Origin: JABDIP01 sp965227455 | Lineage (GTDB): Bacteria; Pseudomonadota; Alphaproteobacteria; DSM-16000; Inquilinaceae | Length of the DNA stretch: 64,000 nt | Assembly: GCA_965227455.1 (NCBI GenBank) | Contig: OZ245752.1 | Coordinates: 4,960,001 to 5,024,000 of the forward strand | Direction of reading: 5' to 3' | In this document: one piece after another, positions 51,505 to 59,620 of the stretch | How the letters are laid out: each line of letters opens with the position of its first letter | How positions within the stretch are numbered: position 1 is the first letter of the stretch | Translations under genes and position numbers: made by a program | The notes under the pieces: generated by a model | Told to the model about the DNA's origin: nothing | The model's database searches: none | The model's input: the letters and a program-made list of their open reading frames with translations, nothing else

Positions 51505-52476
51505 ATGCTGATCAGAAGCCGCAAGGGCTGGGAGCTGCCGGAATCGGCAGCGACGCCCGAGGACGTCTATCTCAATCGCCGCAGCCTGCTGAAGGCCGCG
51601 GCCGCCGGACCCATCGCCGCGGGTGCGGCCGGCGTGCTGGGCAGCTCCGCAGCGCTGGCGCAGGACGACGATCCGACGGCCGGCCTGTATCCGGTGTCGC
51701 GCAACCTGCGTTATCGGGTCGAGCGCGAGCTGACCGACGAAGACGACGCGATCACCTACAACAATTTCTACGAGTACGGCTCGCACAAGAACATCTGGCG
51801 TGCCGCCCAGGCGCTGGAGATCCGGCCCTGGACCGTCACCTTCGACGGTCTGGTGGAGCAGGAGCGCTCGGTCGACTTCGACACGCTGATCGCGGCCATG
51901 CCGCTGGAGGAGCGGGTCTACCGCCATCGCTGCGTCGAGGCCTGGGCGATGACCGTGCCCTGGAGCGGCTTCCCGATGGCGTCGCTGGTCGACTATGCCA
52001 GGCCGCTCGGCTCGGCGAAATATGTCCGCATGGAGACCTTCCAGGACGACGACGCGCCGGGCTTCCGCCAGTTCTGGTATCCCTGGCCGTATATCGAGGG
52101 GCTGACCATCGAGGAGGCCACCAACGAGATGGCCTTCATGGTCACCGGCCTCTACGGCAAGCCGGTGCCGCGCCAGAACGGCGCCCCGCTCAGGCTCGCG
52201 GTGCCGTGGAAATACGGCTTCAAGTCGATCAAGTCGATCGTGCGCTTCACCTTTACCGAAGAGCGGCCGGTCAGCTTCTGGGAAGAGCTGCAGTCCAGCG
52301 AATACGGCTTCTGGGCCAATGTGAACCCGGAGGTCGACCATCCGCGCTGGAGCCAGGCGACGGAACGGCTGCTGGGCTCCGGCGACCGGGTGCCGACGCG
52401 GCTGTACAACGGCTACGGCGAATTCGTCGCCCATCTGTATGACGGGATGGAGAGCGACGAACGGCTGTTCATGTAA
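51505..52476 (+). CDS. msrP: Protein-methionine-sulfoxide reductase catalytic subunit
   Basis: This periplasmic molybdoenzyme (YedY) repairs oxidised methionines in envelope proteins. The 323-residue protein has a twin-arginine signal (NRRSLLK at residues 24-30, cleavage after ALAQ near 53), so it is folded and exported by Tat. The molybdenum-ligating cysteine is C143 (YRHRCVEAWAM). It ends RLYNGYGEFVAHLYDGME, as in the family. Its usual heme partner gene msrQ is not adjacent here. Cofactor would come from the moaD/moaE/moeA products. Confidence 0.96.
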   Translation: MLIRSRKGWELPESAATPEDVYLNRRSLLKAAAAGPIAAGAAGVLGSSAALAQDDDPTAGLYPVSRNLRYRVERELTDEDDAITYNNFYEYGSHKNIWRAAQALEIRPWTVTFDGLVEQERSVDFDTLIAAMPLEERVYRHRCVEAWAMTVPWSGFPMASLVDYARPLGSAKYVRMETFQDDDAPGFRQFWYPWPYIEGLTIEEATNEMAFMVTGLYGKPVPRQNGAPLRLAVPWKYGFKSIKSIVRFTFTEERPVSFWEELQSSEYGFWANVNPEVDHPRWSQATERLLGSGDRVPTRLYNGYGEFVAHLYDGMESDERLFM

Positions 52477-52499
52477 GGGTCTTTTCCGCTTGTGCGGAT

Positions 52500-52582
52500 T
52501 CGGCACCGGCCCGCTCCCCCGCCCGGCCACCCATGAGGATACTGGCGTTGGGTGGCCGGGCGGGGGAGCGGGCCGGTGCCGA
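52500..52582. repeat. 34-bp perfect inverted repeat downstream of msrP
   Basis: The left arm (52500-52533) and right arm (52549-52582) are exact reverse complements around a 15-nt loop. The arms are very GC-rich (CGGCACCGGCCCGCTCCCCC at 52501-52520). A smaller TCCGC-TTGT-GCGGA hairpin (52485-52498) lies directly before it. With no T-run it is not a typical intrinsic terminator, but it would make an extremely stable hairpin in the msrP transcript. Confidence 0.85.
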
Positions 52583-52613
52583 CCGAAAACGAAGGTTTCC
52601 GCGCCTCCCGGAC

Positions 52614-52641
52614 AAAAAAACGCCGGGCTCGAGGCCCGGCG
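52614..52641 (-). terminator. Intrinsic terminator of the candidate sRNA
   Basis: On the minus strand, CGCCGGGC and GCCCGGCG pair over a 5-nt loop and are followed by seven Ts (the plus strand shows AAAAAAA at 52614-52620). It terminates a minus-strand transcript that contains no convincing protein-coding gene. Confidence 0.92.
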
Positions 52642-52757
52642 AGTTGAACAGGGAGGCTTCACGTCTGGGAGACGTAGGACCCGGCGATATGTGGCCAGGC
52701 CCCGCTCCGAACGGCGTTCGGAGGCTGTGAGAAATGCTGCAATGCAGCGCCCTCACG
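52614..52757 (-). ncRNA. Candidate AbcR-type trans-acting small RNA
   Basis: On the minus strand, three stem-loops follow one another and end in an intrinsic terminator: CTCCGAAC-GCC-GTTCGGAG (52723-52705), ACGTCT-CCC-AGACGT (52675-52661) and the terminator (52641-52614). The second loop exposes CUCCC and the single-stranded stretch after it exposes CCUCCC (52656-52651). These are anti-Shine-Dalgarno motifs of the kind used by AbcR sRNAs. The locus lies downstream of an LsrB/VtlR-like LysR gene and trxB, the rhizobial abcR neighbourhood. The 5' end is inferred from a possible -10 (TATCTA, 52768-52763) and could be 20-30 nt off. Confidence 0.6.
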
Positions 52758-52995
52758 GTTAATAGATAGGCACTGGCTGCCGGTTTGCTATGCATAATCG
52801 CACAATTCTTGCATGCGTCAGACGCATGGCTGACCGCCCGGTCAGGAATCGCGTGATCGGCTGACGCCGCGTCACACCAGGGATTCCGCCGTTTCCAGAT
52901 GCGCGGAGACCCACTGATCGTCATTCCCGCGAGCGCGAGACTCCAGGAATTACGGTTATCCTGCTGACAGGACGGTGCAGCCAATGTCGGACAAT

Positions 52996-53048
52996 AATAC
53001 GGGGACAGTATACCTATCTCATTAAGATAGGTATACTGTCCCCGTATT
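52996..53048. repeat. 24-bp perfect REP-like inverted repeat (GGGGACAGTATAC type)
   Basis: Arms 52996-53019 and 53025-53048 are exact reverse complements around CATTA. The arm contains ACGGGGACAGTATACCTAT. It ends two bases before the stop codon of the downstream LysR gene. A degenerate copy is at 48828-48871. Similar GGGGACAGTATAC palindromes in proteobacteria accompany Y1/REP-associated transposases, but none is present in this window. Confidence 0.85.
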
Positions 53049-53050
53049 GG

Positions 53051-53941
53051 CTAGAACTTGCTCTCGGCCACCTTGCGCACCAGGAAGTCGCGGAAGACCT
53101 GGATGCGCTTGGAGTGGCGCAGTTCCTCGGGATAGACGAAGTAGGATTCCGCGCTGGGGCCGTTCACGTCGGGCAGCACCTTCACCACGTTCAGATTGGG
53201 ATCGACCATGTAGTCCGGCAGGCCGGCCAGGCCGAGGCCGCTGCGCACCGCCCGGTAGATGGCGTATTGGTTGTTGACCCTCAGGATCGGCCGGCGGGTG
53301 CCGGGCTCCGGGTCGCCGACGGACATCAGCCAATTGACGTTCTCGATCGGCGCCTTGGCCTCGTTGCCATAGATGATCAGGTCGTGGTTCTGCAGGTCTT
53401 GCGGCGATTTCGGGATGCCGCGCCGCTTCAGGTAGTCGACCGAGCCGTAAATGTGCAGCCGCACCGTCATCAGATGGCGCTGGATCAGGTCCGGCTGGGT
53501 CGGCGCGGTCATGCGGATCGCCACATCGGCCTGGCGCATGCTGAGGTCGAACTGCTCGTCGGAGATCAGCATGCTGAGCTGCAGTTCCGGATAGAGCTGC
53601 AGGAACTCGCGGATGCGCGGCGTCAGCCAGGTCGAGCCGAAGGCCACCGTCGAGGTCACCGTCAGCGGTCCGCGCGCCACCTCCCTGCTGTCGGTAATCT
53701 GGGCCTCGGCCTGGGACAGCTTGGCCAAGACCTCGTCGGCGGTCTGGAACAGCAGTTCGCCCTGCTCGGTCAAAATCAGGCCGCGGGCATGGCGGTGAAA
53801 CAGCGGCACCGAGAGGCTGTCCTCCAGGGCGCTGATCTGCCGGCTGACCGCCGACTGGCTCAGATTCAGGGTTTCTCCGGCATGGGTGAAGCTGCCGGCT
53901 TCCGCCACCGCGTGGAATACACGCAGCTTGTCCCAATCCAT
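53051..53941 (-). CDS. lsrB: LsrB/VtlR-type LysR transcriptional regulator
   Basis: The 296-residue LysR protein begins MDWDKLRVFHAVAEAGSFTHA and continues LNLSQSAVSRQISALEDSL and LFHRHARGLILTEQGELL, a pattern I recognise as the LsrB/VtlR group of rhizobia and Brucella. It lies 154 bp downstream of trxB on the same strand, as in Sinorhizobium. LsrB/VtlR proteins act in oxidative/envelope stress and activate AbcR small RNAs. A candidate AbcR-like sRNA follows downstream. Its C-terminal effector domain ends KVAESKF, just before a REP-like palindrome. Confidence 0.88.
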   Translation of the reverse strand: MDWDKLRVFHAVAEAGSFTHAGETLNLSQSAVSRQISALEDSLSVPLFHRHARGLILTEQGELLFQTADEVLAKLSQAEAQITDSREVARGPLTVTSTVAFGSTWLTPRIREFLQLYPELQLSMLISDEQFDLSMRQADVAIRMTAPTQPDLIQRHLMTVRLHIYGSVDYLKRRGIPKSPQDLQNHDLIIYGNEAKAPIENVNWLMSVGDPEPGTRRPILRVNNQYAIYRAVRSGLGLAGLPDYMVDPNLNVVKVLPDVNGPSAESYFVYPEELRHSKRIQVFRDFLVRKVAESKF

Positions 53942-54095
53942 CCTGCCCTCTCATCGTCGGCGCGCCGCCCGATGAGTTGGCCGCCGCTCTCCCGTGTTCC
54001 GCTATCCGGGTGTTGCGATCACCCTTGCTGCCCGATCCCTATGCGCGGTGGATGCGGCGATGGCGCCGACGGTTACCACGGCTGCGATCCGGCGC

Positions 54096-55100
54096 TTATG
54101 CTTCGGCCGCCACGGCGGTCTCACCGCGCCCGGCGATCCGGGCGGAAATGCCGACATCGGCATGTTCGGCGAGGAACTTCTCCGCCTCCAGCGCCGCCAT
54201 GCAGCCCATGCCGGCGGCGGTCACCGCCTGGCGGTAGATCTTGTCCTTCACATCGCCGGCGGCGAAGACGCCGGGCACATTAGTCGCCGTCGAGTCCGGC
54301 GCGGTGATGATATAGCCTTCCGCATCCATGGCAATCTTGCCGCGGAACACCGCCGTCGCCGGATCGTGCCCGATGGCGACGAACACCCCGTCCACCGGAA
54401 CCACGCTGGTCTCCCCGGACTGCACGTTGCGCAGCTTGACCCCGGTCACCGCATCCGGGTCGCCGCCGCCCTGGATCTCCTCCACCACGCTGTCCCAGAC
54501 GGTCTCGATCTTGGGGTTGGCGAACAGGCGCTTCTGCAGGATCTGCTCGGCGCGCAGCTGGTCGCGGCGGTGCACCAGGGTCACCTTGCTGGCGTGGTTG
54601 GTCAGGTAGAGCGCCTCTTCCACCGCGCTGTTGCCGCCGCCGATCACCGCCACCTCCTTGCCCCGGAAGAAGAATCCGTCGCAGGTGGCGCAGGCCGACA
54701 CGCCCCGGCCCTGATAGGCCTGCTCGCTGTCCAGCCCGAGCCAGCGGGCCTGGGCGCCGGTGGCGATGATCACCGTGTCGGCGGTGTAGACGTCGCCGGA
54801 ATCGGTCTGGGCGGTGAAAGGCCTCTGGGTGAAATCCACGTCATTGACGATGTCGAACACCATCTTGGTGCCGACATGCTCGGCCTGGGCACCCATCTGC
54901 TCCATCAGCCAGGGGCCCTGGATGACGTCGGCGAAGCCCGGATAGTTCTCCACCTCGGTGGTGATCGTCATCTGCCCCCCGGGCTGCAGCCCCTGGATCA
55001 GAATCGGCTCAAGGCTGGCGCGCGCGGCGTAGATCGCGGCGGTGTAACCGGCCGGTCCGGAACCGATGATCAGGACCTTGGCATGATGACGTTCGGGCAT
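54096..55100 (-). CDS. trxB: Thioredoxin reductase
   Basis: This NADPH-dependent flavoenzyme reduces thioredoxin. The 334-residue protein has the FAD-binding GSGPAG (residues 13-18), the redox-active CxxC as CATC (GVSACATCDGFFFRG), the NADPH-binding GGGNSAVEEALYLT and the C-terminal FAVGDVKD-like stretch (FAAGDVKDKIYRQ). The ATG at 55100 gives the normal N-terminus (MPERHHAKVLIIGSGPAGY). It is upstream of the LsrB-like gene, the conserved alphaproteobacterial order. Confidence 0.97.
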   Translation of the reverse strand: MPERHHAKVLIIGSGPAGYTAAIYAARASLEPILIQGLQPGGQMTITTEVENYPGFADVIQGPWLMEQMGAQAEHVGTKMVFDIVNDVDFTQRPFTAQTDSGDVYTADTVIIATGAQARWLGLDSEQAYQGRGVSACATCDGFFFRGKEVAVIGGGNSAVEEALYLTNHASKVTLVHRRDQLRAEQILQKRLFANPKIETVWDSVVEEIQGGGDPDAVTGVKLRNVQSGETSVVPVDGVFVAIGHDPATAVFRGKIAMDAEGYIITAPDSTATNVPGVFAAGDVKDKIYRQAVTAAGMGCMAALEAEKFLAEHADVGISARIAGRGETAVAAEA

Positions 55101-55230
55101 GGTGTTCCAGGGGCTGAAGGGGGCTTTATAGGGTGGCCTTAATCTAGGGAGCGGCAGTGGCTTCAGCAAGACGGCGATCGGCCGCCACAGGGGATTAGCG
55201 TGCACCGTTGCCTGTTTGCCCTCTTGCCGT

Positions 55231-55309
55231 CGTCATTCCTGCGAAAGCGGGAATCTGGATGGCACGTGAGCGCCGGCGTCTCGAGATTCCCGCTTTCGCG
55301 GGAATGACG
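55231..55309. repeat. CGTCATTCCCGCGAAAGCGGGAATC-type inverted repeat
   Basis: A 25-nt left arm (55231-55255) and right arm (55285-55309) are complementary with a single mismatch around a 29-nt centre. This is a widespread proteobacterial intergenic palindrome family. A lone degenerate half-arm (GTCATTCCCGCGAGCGCG) is at about 52921-52938. The element lies between trxB and the large hypothetical gene. Confidence 0.8.
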
Positions 55310-55331
55310 ATCCAAGTGGGGCCGCCGTCCC

Positions 55332-57245
55332 TTAGAACCCGAACATGTGGTCCAGGCTGAAGCTCTCATCGGCGTTGCGCAGGCCGTGGTAGCCGAACAG
55401 GCGGCAGGTCACGTCGCGGATCAGCACATAGGCGTCGCTGCCGGCGGCCTCGCGTTCGGCGGCCGTGAAGGTCTCCGACACCCGGAACAATTGCGAGCCG
55501 CCGCAGGGGATGGCGACCTCCTTGACGGCGACCTCCTGGCCTTCGCGGTCGGTCAGGACAAGGCTGGTCTTGCTGGTGGCGTGCCAGGGGGTGGAGGCGG
55601 GGTAGACCAGATGGCAGAACGCGTCGGTGCCGTCGCGGCCGAGCCGCAGGAACAGCCGCGTCGACAGGCCCGGCGGCCGCCCTGCATAGCTCTGCGGCTC
55701 GCCCTTGTAGGTCAGCACGGTGTTGAACATATGGGCGCCGAAGCTGGTCTCCGCCGCATGGCCGGACTCGGTGTCCTCGTAGCGGAAGATGGCGTGCAGC
55801 CAGCCATCGGCGTCGCCGCCTTGCGCAAAATCGTAGACGATCTCCACATGGCCGTGGCCGCCGCCCAGCGCCTCGGCGGAGCCGTTCAGCATATCGGCGA
55901 TCTCCACCGCGGTGCTGTCGCTGCGCTGCAGGCAGCCGAAGCTGTGCCGTGCCTGCTCGGTGCCATTGGCGTCATAGACGATGGCGGCGATCGGCAGGGT
56001 CTCCTGGCCGGTCGCCATCGGCGTCGGCAGCATGCTGGTGCGATAGCGGCCCGTCGGCAGCACCGGTGCTGGCAGGATGAAGCCCTTGCCCATCAGGTTG
56101 CCGATCTCCTTCAGCTTGGGATCGGGCTTCAGATCGACACGCTCCACATTGACATGGGCCATGCGCAGGCGGCCATTGGCCTTGGTGATCTCGTAACGCG
56201 GGCGGACCACATGCTTGCCGGCCTGGATCTCGAATTGCTCCGGCCAGCGGGCATCCGGCCACAGCTCGGTGACGTCCAACGCATAGGTGGCGAAGGCCGG
56301 GATCTCCCGGTCCAGCCAGGCGATCTCCGGCCGGCCCATCATGTTGAGCCCCATGCCCTTGGCCGGGATGGCGCAGGAATGGCTGTTCTGGATCCATAGC
56401 ACCACGGTCTCGCCGTCCCGCGGCGCCGGCAGCCCGGCATAGTGATCCGACGGCCAGGCATTGGCGTCATGGGTGCAGGACAGAACCGAGGGCTCGTCGC
56501 CATAGGTGTCCAGCGCGTATTTCACGATGTCATGGCCAGCGCCGCCGACCACATGCACGAAGAGCTGTCCGGTGAAATCGCCGAGCCCGTGCTCGGCCCG
56601 GACCTCGGCGCTGTCGATCACGATGGTGGCGTTGGGGCCGCCCAGCGGCTGTTCCCAGGTGGCGATCCGGGCACCGCTCTCGTCGAACAGCGTGGCCCAG
56701 AAGCGGGCATCCTTGGCGCCATACCCGCCCCAGTAATTCGCCGTCACCAGCCTGGTGTGGTGGCCGCCGCCCTCGCGGAAAAAGGCGAAGTTGGTGGCGA
56801 AGTTGATAGGCGCCAGATACTGCCGCGTGTTGGTCAACAGCGCGTCCGGCACCCGCATCTCGTCCAGGCTCAGCACGTCGGCGCCGTCCGGCACCAGATG
56901 CCGGATCTGGTCGATCAGCCGGCCCGAATCGAAGGCCGCGACCAGGACCACGGCGGCGCCGCTTCCGGTCAGCTCGCTGACCGGCCTGGTCGACTGGCCC
57001 AGCAGCGTCTCGCCGATGCGGGTGATGTCCTGCACGAAGACGCCGGCGATCGTCACGCCCGAGACATCGTAGAGGGCGGCGAAAGTCTCCAACTGGCCCA
57101 GCGGGTCGTAGAGGGCGACCGGGCCGGCGGCGGCAAGCCGGGCGACCAGCGAATCGCCTTTCGGAGCCGCCTCGGGATGGCCGAGCGCCTTGAACAGGGC
57201 CGAACCACCGCTGGTGTTGGAAAATGTCTGGATATTGAGGGCCAT
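55332..57245 (-). CDS. Large hypothetical protein, 637 aa, unknown family
   Basis: I do not recognise a family. The protein starts MALNIQTFSNTSGGSALFKA and has no signal peptide or membrane segment. Residues 1-120 look alpha/beta (VARLAAAGPVALYDPLGQ, SGAAVVLVAAFDSGRLIDQI), with many short beta-rich stretches afterwards. Conserved-looking elements are SCTHDANAWPSDHYAGLPAP, NSHSCAIPAKGMGLNMMG and YRTSMLPTPMATGQ. Codon use matches the core genome. It could bind a sugar or cofactor, but no catalytic motif is certain. It may be co-transcribed with the SDR gene upstream (129-bp gap). Confidence 0.7.
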   Translation of the reverse strand: MALNIQTFSNTSGGSALFKALGHPEAAPKGDSLVARLAAAGPVALYDPLGQLETFAALYDVSGVTIAGVFVQDITRIGETLLGQSTRPVSELTGSGAAVVLVAAFDSGRLIDQIRHLVPDGADVLSLDEMRVPDALLTNTRQYLAPINFATNFAFFREGGGHHTRLVTANYWGGYGAKDARFWATLFDESGARIATWEQPLGGPNATIVIDSAEVRAEHGLGDFTGQLFVHVVGGAGHDIVKYALDTYGDEPSVLSCTHDANAWPSDHYAGLPAPRDGETVVLWIQNSHSCAIPAKGMGLNMMGRPEIAWLDREIPAFATYALDVTELWPDARWPEQFEIQAGKHVVRPRYEITKANGRLRMAHVNVERVDLKPDPKLKEIGNLMGKGFILPAPVLPTGRYRTSMLPTPMATGQETLPIAAIVYDANGTEQARHSFGCLQRSDSTAVEIADMLNGSAEALGGGHGHVEIVYDFAQGGDADGWLHAIFRYEDTESGHAAETSFGAHMFNTVLTYKGEPQSYAGRPPGLSTRLFLRLGRDGTDAFCHLVYPASTPWHATSKTSLVLTDREGQEVAVKEVAIPCGGSQLFRVSETFTAAEREAAGSDAYVLIRDVTCRLFGYHGLRNADESFSLDHMFGF

Positions 57246-57373
57246 GGCGTCCTGCGATCGAAGAACGAAGGGACGGAGATCGGCGGTGTTATACCGCCCG
57301 GCCCCGCCGACGCGAAGAGATTCGTATCGCCGGTGCCGGCAATTGCAGAACCGGGCCCTGAACCGGCGGGCGG

Positions 57374-58138
57374 TCAGGTCCGGGTGATCGACACCCCGCC
57401 ATCGACCAACATAGCCGCACCGGTCACGAAGCTGGCCGCGTCCGAGGCCAGATGCAGCACCGAGCGGGCGATCTCGACCGGCCTGGCGATGCGCTTCAGG
57501 GCGTGCAGGCCTTCCACGAAGGCCATGAGCTCCGGCGTACTGGCGACCGACTGGCCCATGGCGGTGTCGGTGCCGCCGGGCAGGATCGCGTTGACCCGGA
57601 TGCCCTGTGGGCCGTGCTCGGCGGCCAGCACCTGGGTCAGACCGATCAGCCCGGCCTTGCTGGCGGCATAGGCGGCCATGCCGGGCATGCCGGCGGTGTG
57701 GCCGACGAAGGTCGAGGTGAAGATCAGCGATCCGCCGCCGCGCGCGATCATCGCCGGGATCTGGTGTTTGGCGCCGAGGAAGGCACCGGTCAGGTTGGCG
57801 TCCAGGGTGTCGCGCCAGCCCGACAGCGCAATTTCGGATACCGGCCCCATGGCACCCAGGGTTCCGGCATTGTTGAAGGCGATGTCGAGGCCGCCGAACT
57901 CCCGGGTCGCCAAGGCGACCAGCGCTTCAGCGCAGGCCTCGTCGCGGACATCGCCGGCATGGGCCACGGCCCTGCCGCCGGCCGCCTCGATCTCCGCGAC
58001 CAGCGCGGCCAGCGCCTCCCGGCGCCGCGCCGACACGACGACGCTGGCACCCTCCTTGGCGAATAGAAGCGCCGTCGCGCGGCCGATGCCTGAGCTCGCG
58101 CCGGTGACGATGGCGGTCCTTCCCTTAAGCTGGGTCAT
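57374..58138 (-). CDS. SDR-family oxidoreductase
   Basis: The 254-residue classical short-chain dehydrogenase has the cofactor motif TGASSGIGRATALLFAKEGA, NNAGTLG, the catalytic serine block FTSTFVGHTAG and the YAASKAG active-site Tyr-Lys. The C-terminal ILPGGTDTAMGQ and ARSVLHLASDAASFVTGAAMLVDGG are typical. It resembles glucose/LinX-type dehydrogenases; the substrate is unknown. It lies between the large hypothetical gene and the 2OG oxygenase gene, all on the minus strand. Confidence 0.94.
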   Translation of the reverse strand: MTQLKGRTAIVTGASSGIGRATALLFAKEGASVVVSARRREALAALVAEIEAAGGRAVAHAGDVRDEACAEALVALATREFGGLDIAFNNAGTLGAMGPVSEIALSGWRDTLDANLTGAFLGAKHQIPAMIARGGGSLIFTSTFVGHTAGMPGMAAYAASKAGLIGLTQVLAAEHGPQGIRVNAILPGGTDTAMGQSVASTPELMAFVEGLHALKRIARPVEIARSVLHLASDAASFVTGAAMLVDGGVSITRT

Positions 58139-58242
58139 CCTGTGCTCCTGATATCGTGCTTCGGCGGTTGCGCCGTTCGACGAGAAACAAGCAGGAGCAG
58201 CCCGGGCGCAGCCACCCGGTAATTGCGCGTCCGGGACGGCGG

Positions 58243-58881
58243 TCAGGCGAAGGGGTTCAGGCGCTTGATCTTGGCGCTGAAGCGGTGGCGGGCCTGCTCG
58301 CGGGCGACGACATCGTCATCGGTGACCCAGTTGAGCTGGATCGTGCGGCGCTGGCCGGTGAAGGATTTGTGCCCGTGCCAGGCGGTCGGCCCGTTCAGGA
58401 AGGCAAGCAGGGTGCCTTCCTCGGGCGGCACCTCGGCCACCATGTCGTCGAGGCTGTCGCCGGAGCGTAACAGGCGCAGCCGCCCGCCATCGGCCTCCCA
58501 GCCGGAATTCATGTACAGCAGGACGGTGATGATCTTGGTCTTGCTGTCGGTATGGATCTGGCCGTCCTTGGCGCGGCATTGGCCCCGCACGGTGATCATG
58601 ATCGGGTGGTCGGTCAGGTCGATGCCGAACTTCTCGGCAAAGGCGGCGGTCATCTCCGGTCCGTTCAACTCAGCCAGCAGCCGCTCGAATTCCGGGCCGT
58701 AGCGCAGCTCCGAGGTCGGGAAGCTGCCCGGCTTGTCGATCTCCGGATAGTCGGCGTTGACCCGGTCTACCGCCTCGGGCTTCAGGAAGCCCGGCACGAT
58801 CAGATAGGGGAACGGATCGGATTCCAGCGGCGTCGCGCGGAATCGGTCGAGATCGAGATGGGACGCAACGTCCACGGTCAT
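58243..58881 (-). CDS. 2-oxoglutarate/Fe(II)-dependent oxygenase
   Basis: The 212-residue dioxygenase has the HxD...H iron site as H110-x-D112 (QIHTDSKTKIITVLLYM) and H169 or H171 (AWHGHKSFTGQRRTIQLNWV), with an arginine pair after it to bind 2-oxoglutarate. It belongs to the prolyl-hydroxylase-like (2OG-FeII_Oxy_3) group. No signal peptide is seen. The substrate is unknown; it may hydroxylate a protein or a small molecule. Confidence 0.92.
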   Translation of the reverse strand: MTVDVASHLDLDRFRATPLESDPFPYLIVPGFLKPEAVDRVNADYPEIDKPGSFPTSELRYGPEFERLLAELNGPEMTAAFAEKFGIDLTDHPIMITVRGQCRAKDGQIHTDSKTKIITVLLYMNSGWEADGGRLRLLRSGDSLDDMVAEVPPEEGTLLAFLNGPTAWHGHKSFTGQRRTIQLNWVTDDDVVAREQARHRFSAKIKRLNPFA

Positions 58882-58970
58882 CGCGGGTCCACCATGTGTC
58901 TTGGGCGGGGAACCCGCATCATGTATGGCGGCGACCGGCTCCGGTCAATCCGCAACCGCGCGGATGCCGG

Positions 58971-59513
58971 TTACCGCACGCCCATATTGACAATCTCGAC
59001 GCGACGATTTTGCAGCGAGTCCGGAATCTTGGTCTCGCTCGGCTGCAATGCGCCGCAGGCCGACCAGACCAGGCGATTCGGATCGACTCCGCCCTCGCTG
59101 ACCAGATAGTCGATGACGGCCGTGGCCATGAGCTTCGTTGCGCGCTCCTCGGAAGCCTTGTCGCCGAGCGCCTCGACATGGGCGATGGCCGCGAAGTGAA
59201 AGCCGCTCAGCTGGTCGGAATTCAGCGCGATGGAGAGATCGTTCAAGACCGGCTCGCTGTCCCGGGTCAGCGCGAAGCTGTCCGGCTTGAAGCCGATGTC
59301 GAAATCCATTGTGCCGGTGGGCTGCAGCCGTGAGTCCGGCGGCGGGCACGGTATCCGCGCACCTTCGAGTGGCTGAGCGCCCTGGCCGGCGGCGGCGCTG
59401 GCCGGCGATACGGACGGGCCGATGGGCGCGAGGACGATCAGGGCCGTTGCGGCGATGGTGGCCACGCCGGCGAGCCGTGAGGCGGAACTCCGATTCCGTG
59501 AGATTTTTTCCAT
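58971..59513 (-). CDS. OmpA-like C-terminal domain exported protein
   Basis: The 180-residue protein has a signal peptide (ASRLAGVATIAATALIVLAP, cleavage near ASAAAG). An OmpA-like peptidoglycan-associated domain is at residues about 70-178: DIGFKPDSFALTRDSEPVLN, FAAIAHVEALGDKASEERATKLMATAVIDYL (in parts) and the C-terminal NRRVEIVNMG. The usual TD..G..xxN positions are partly altered, so peptidoglycan binding should be tested. No lipobox is seen. It is 107 bp from the GNAT gene upstream. Confidence 0.82.
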   Translation of the reverse strand: MEKISRNRSSASRLAGVATIAATALIVLAPIGPSVSPASAAAGQGAQPLEGARIPCPPPDSRLQPTGTMDFDIGFKPDSFALTRDSEPVLNDLSIALNSDQLSGFHFAAIAHVEALGDKASEERATKLMATAVIDYLVSEGGVDPNRLVWSACGALQPSETKIPDSLQNRRVEIVNMGVR

Positions 59514-59620
59514 GGTCCGGGCGACCCCCTGCCATTGAAAATCGAAAGATCAAATACCGATGGCACGGTACAGCAAAATGCTGCCGGACCACAGTGGCCC
59601 ATGGCCGCTTTACGGGTGTT

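Noticed and set aside
52736..52748. GCTGC-AAT-GCAGC palindrome as a PhaR operator
   Set aside because: It resembles the phasin-promoter dyads, but it probably lies inside or at the start of the candidate sRNA, where it could be an RNA stem-loop or an LsrB site. No basis to prefer PhaR.
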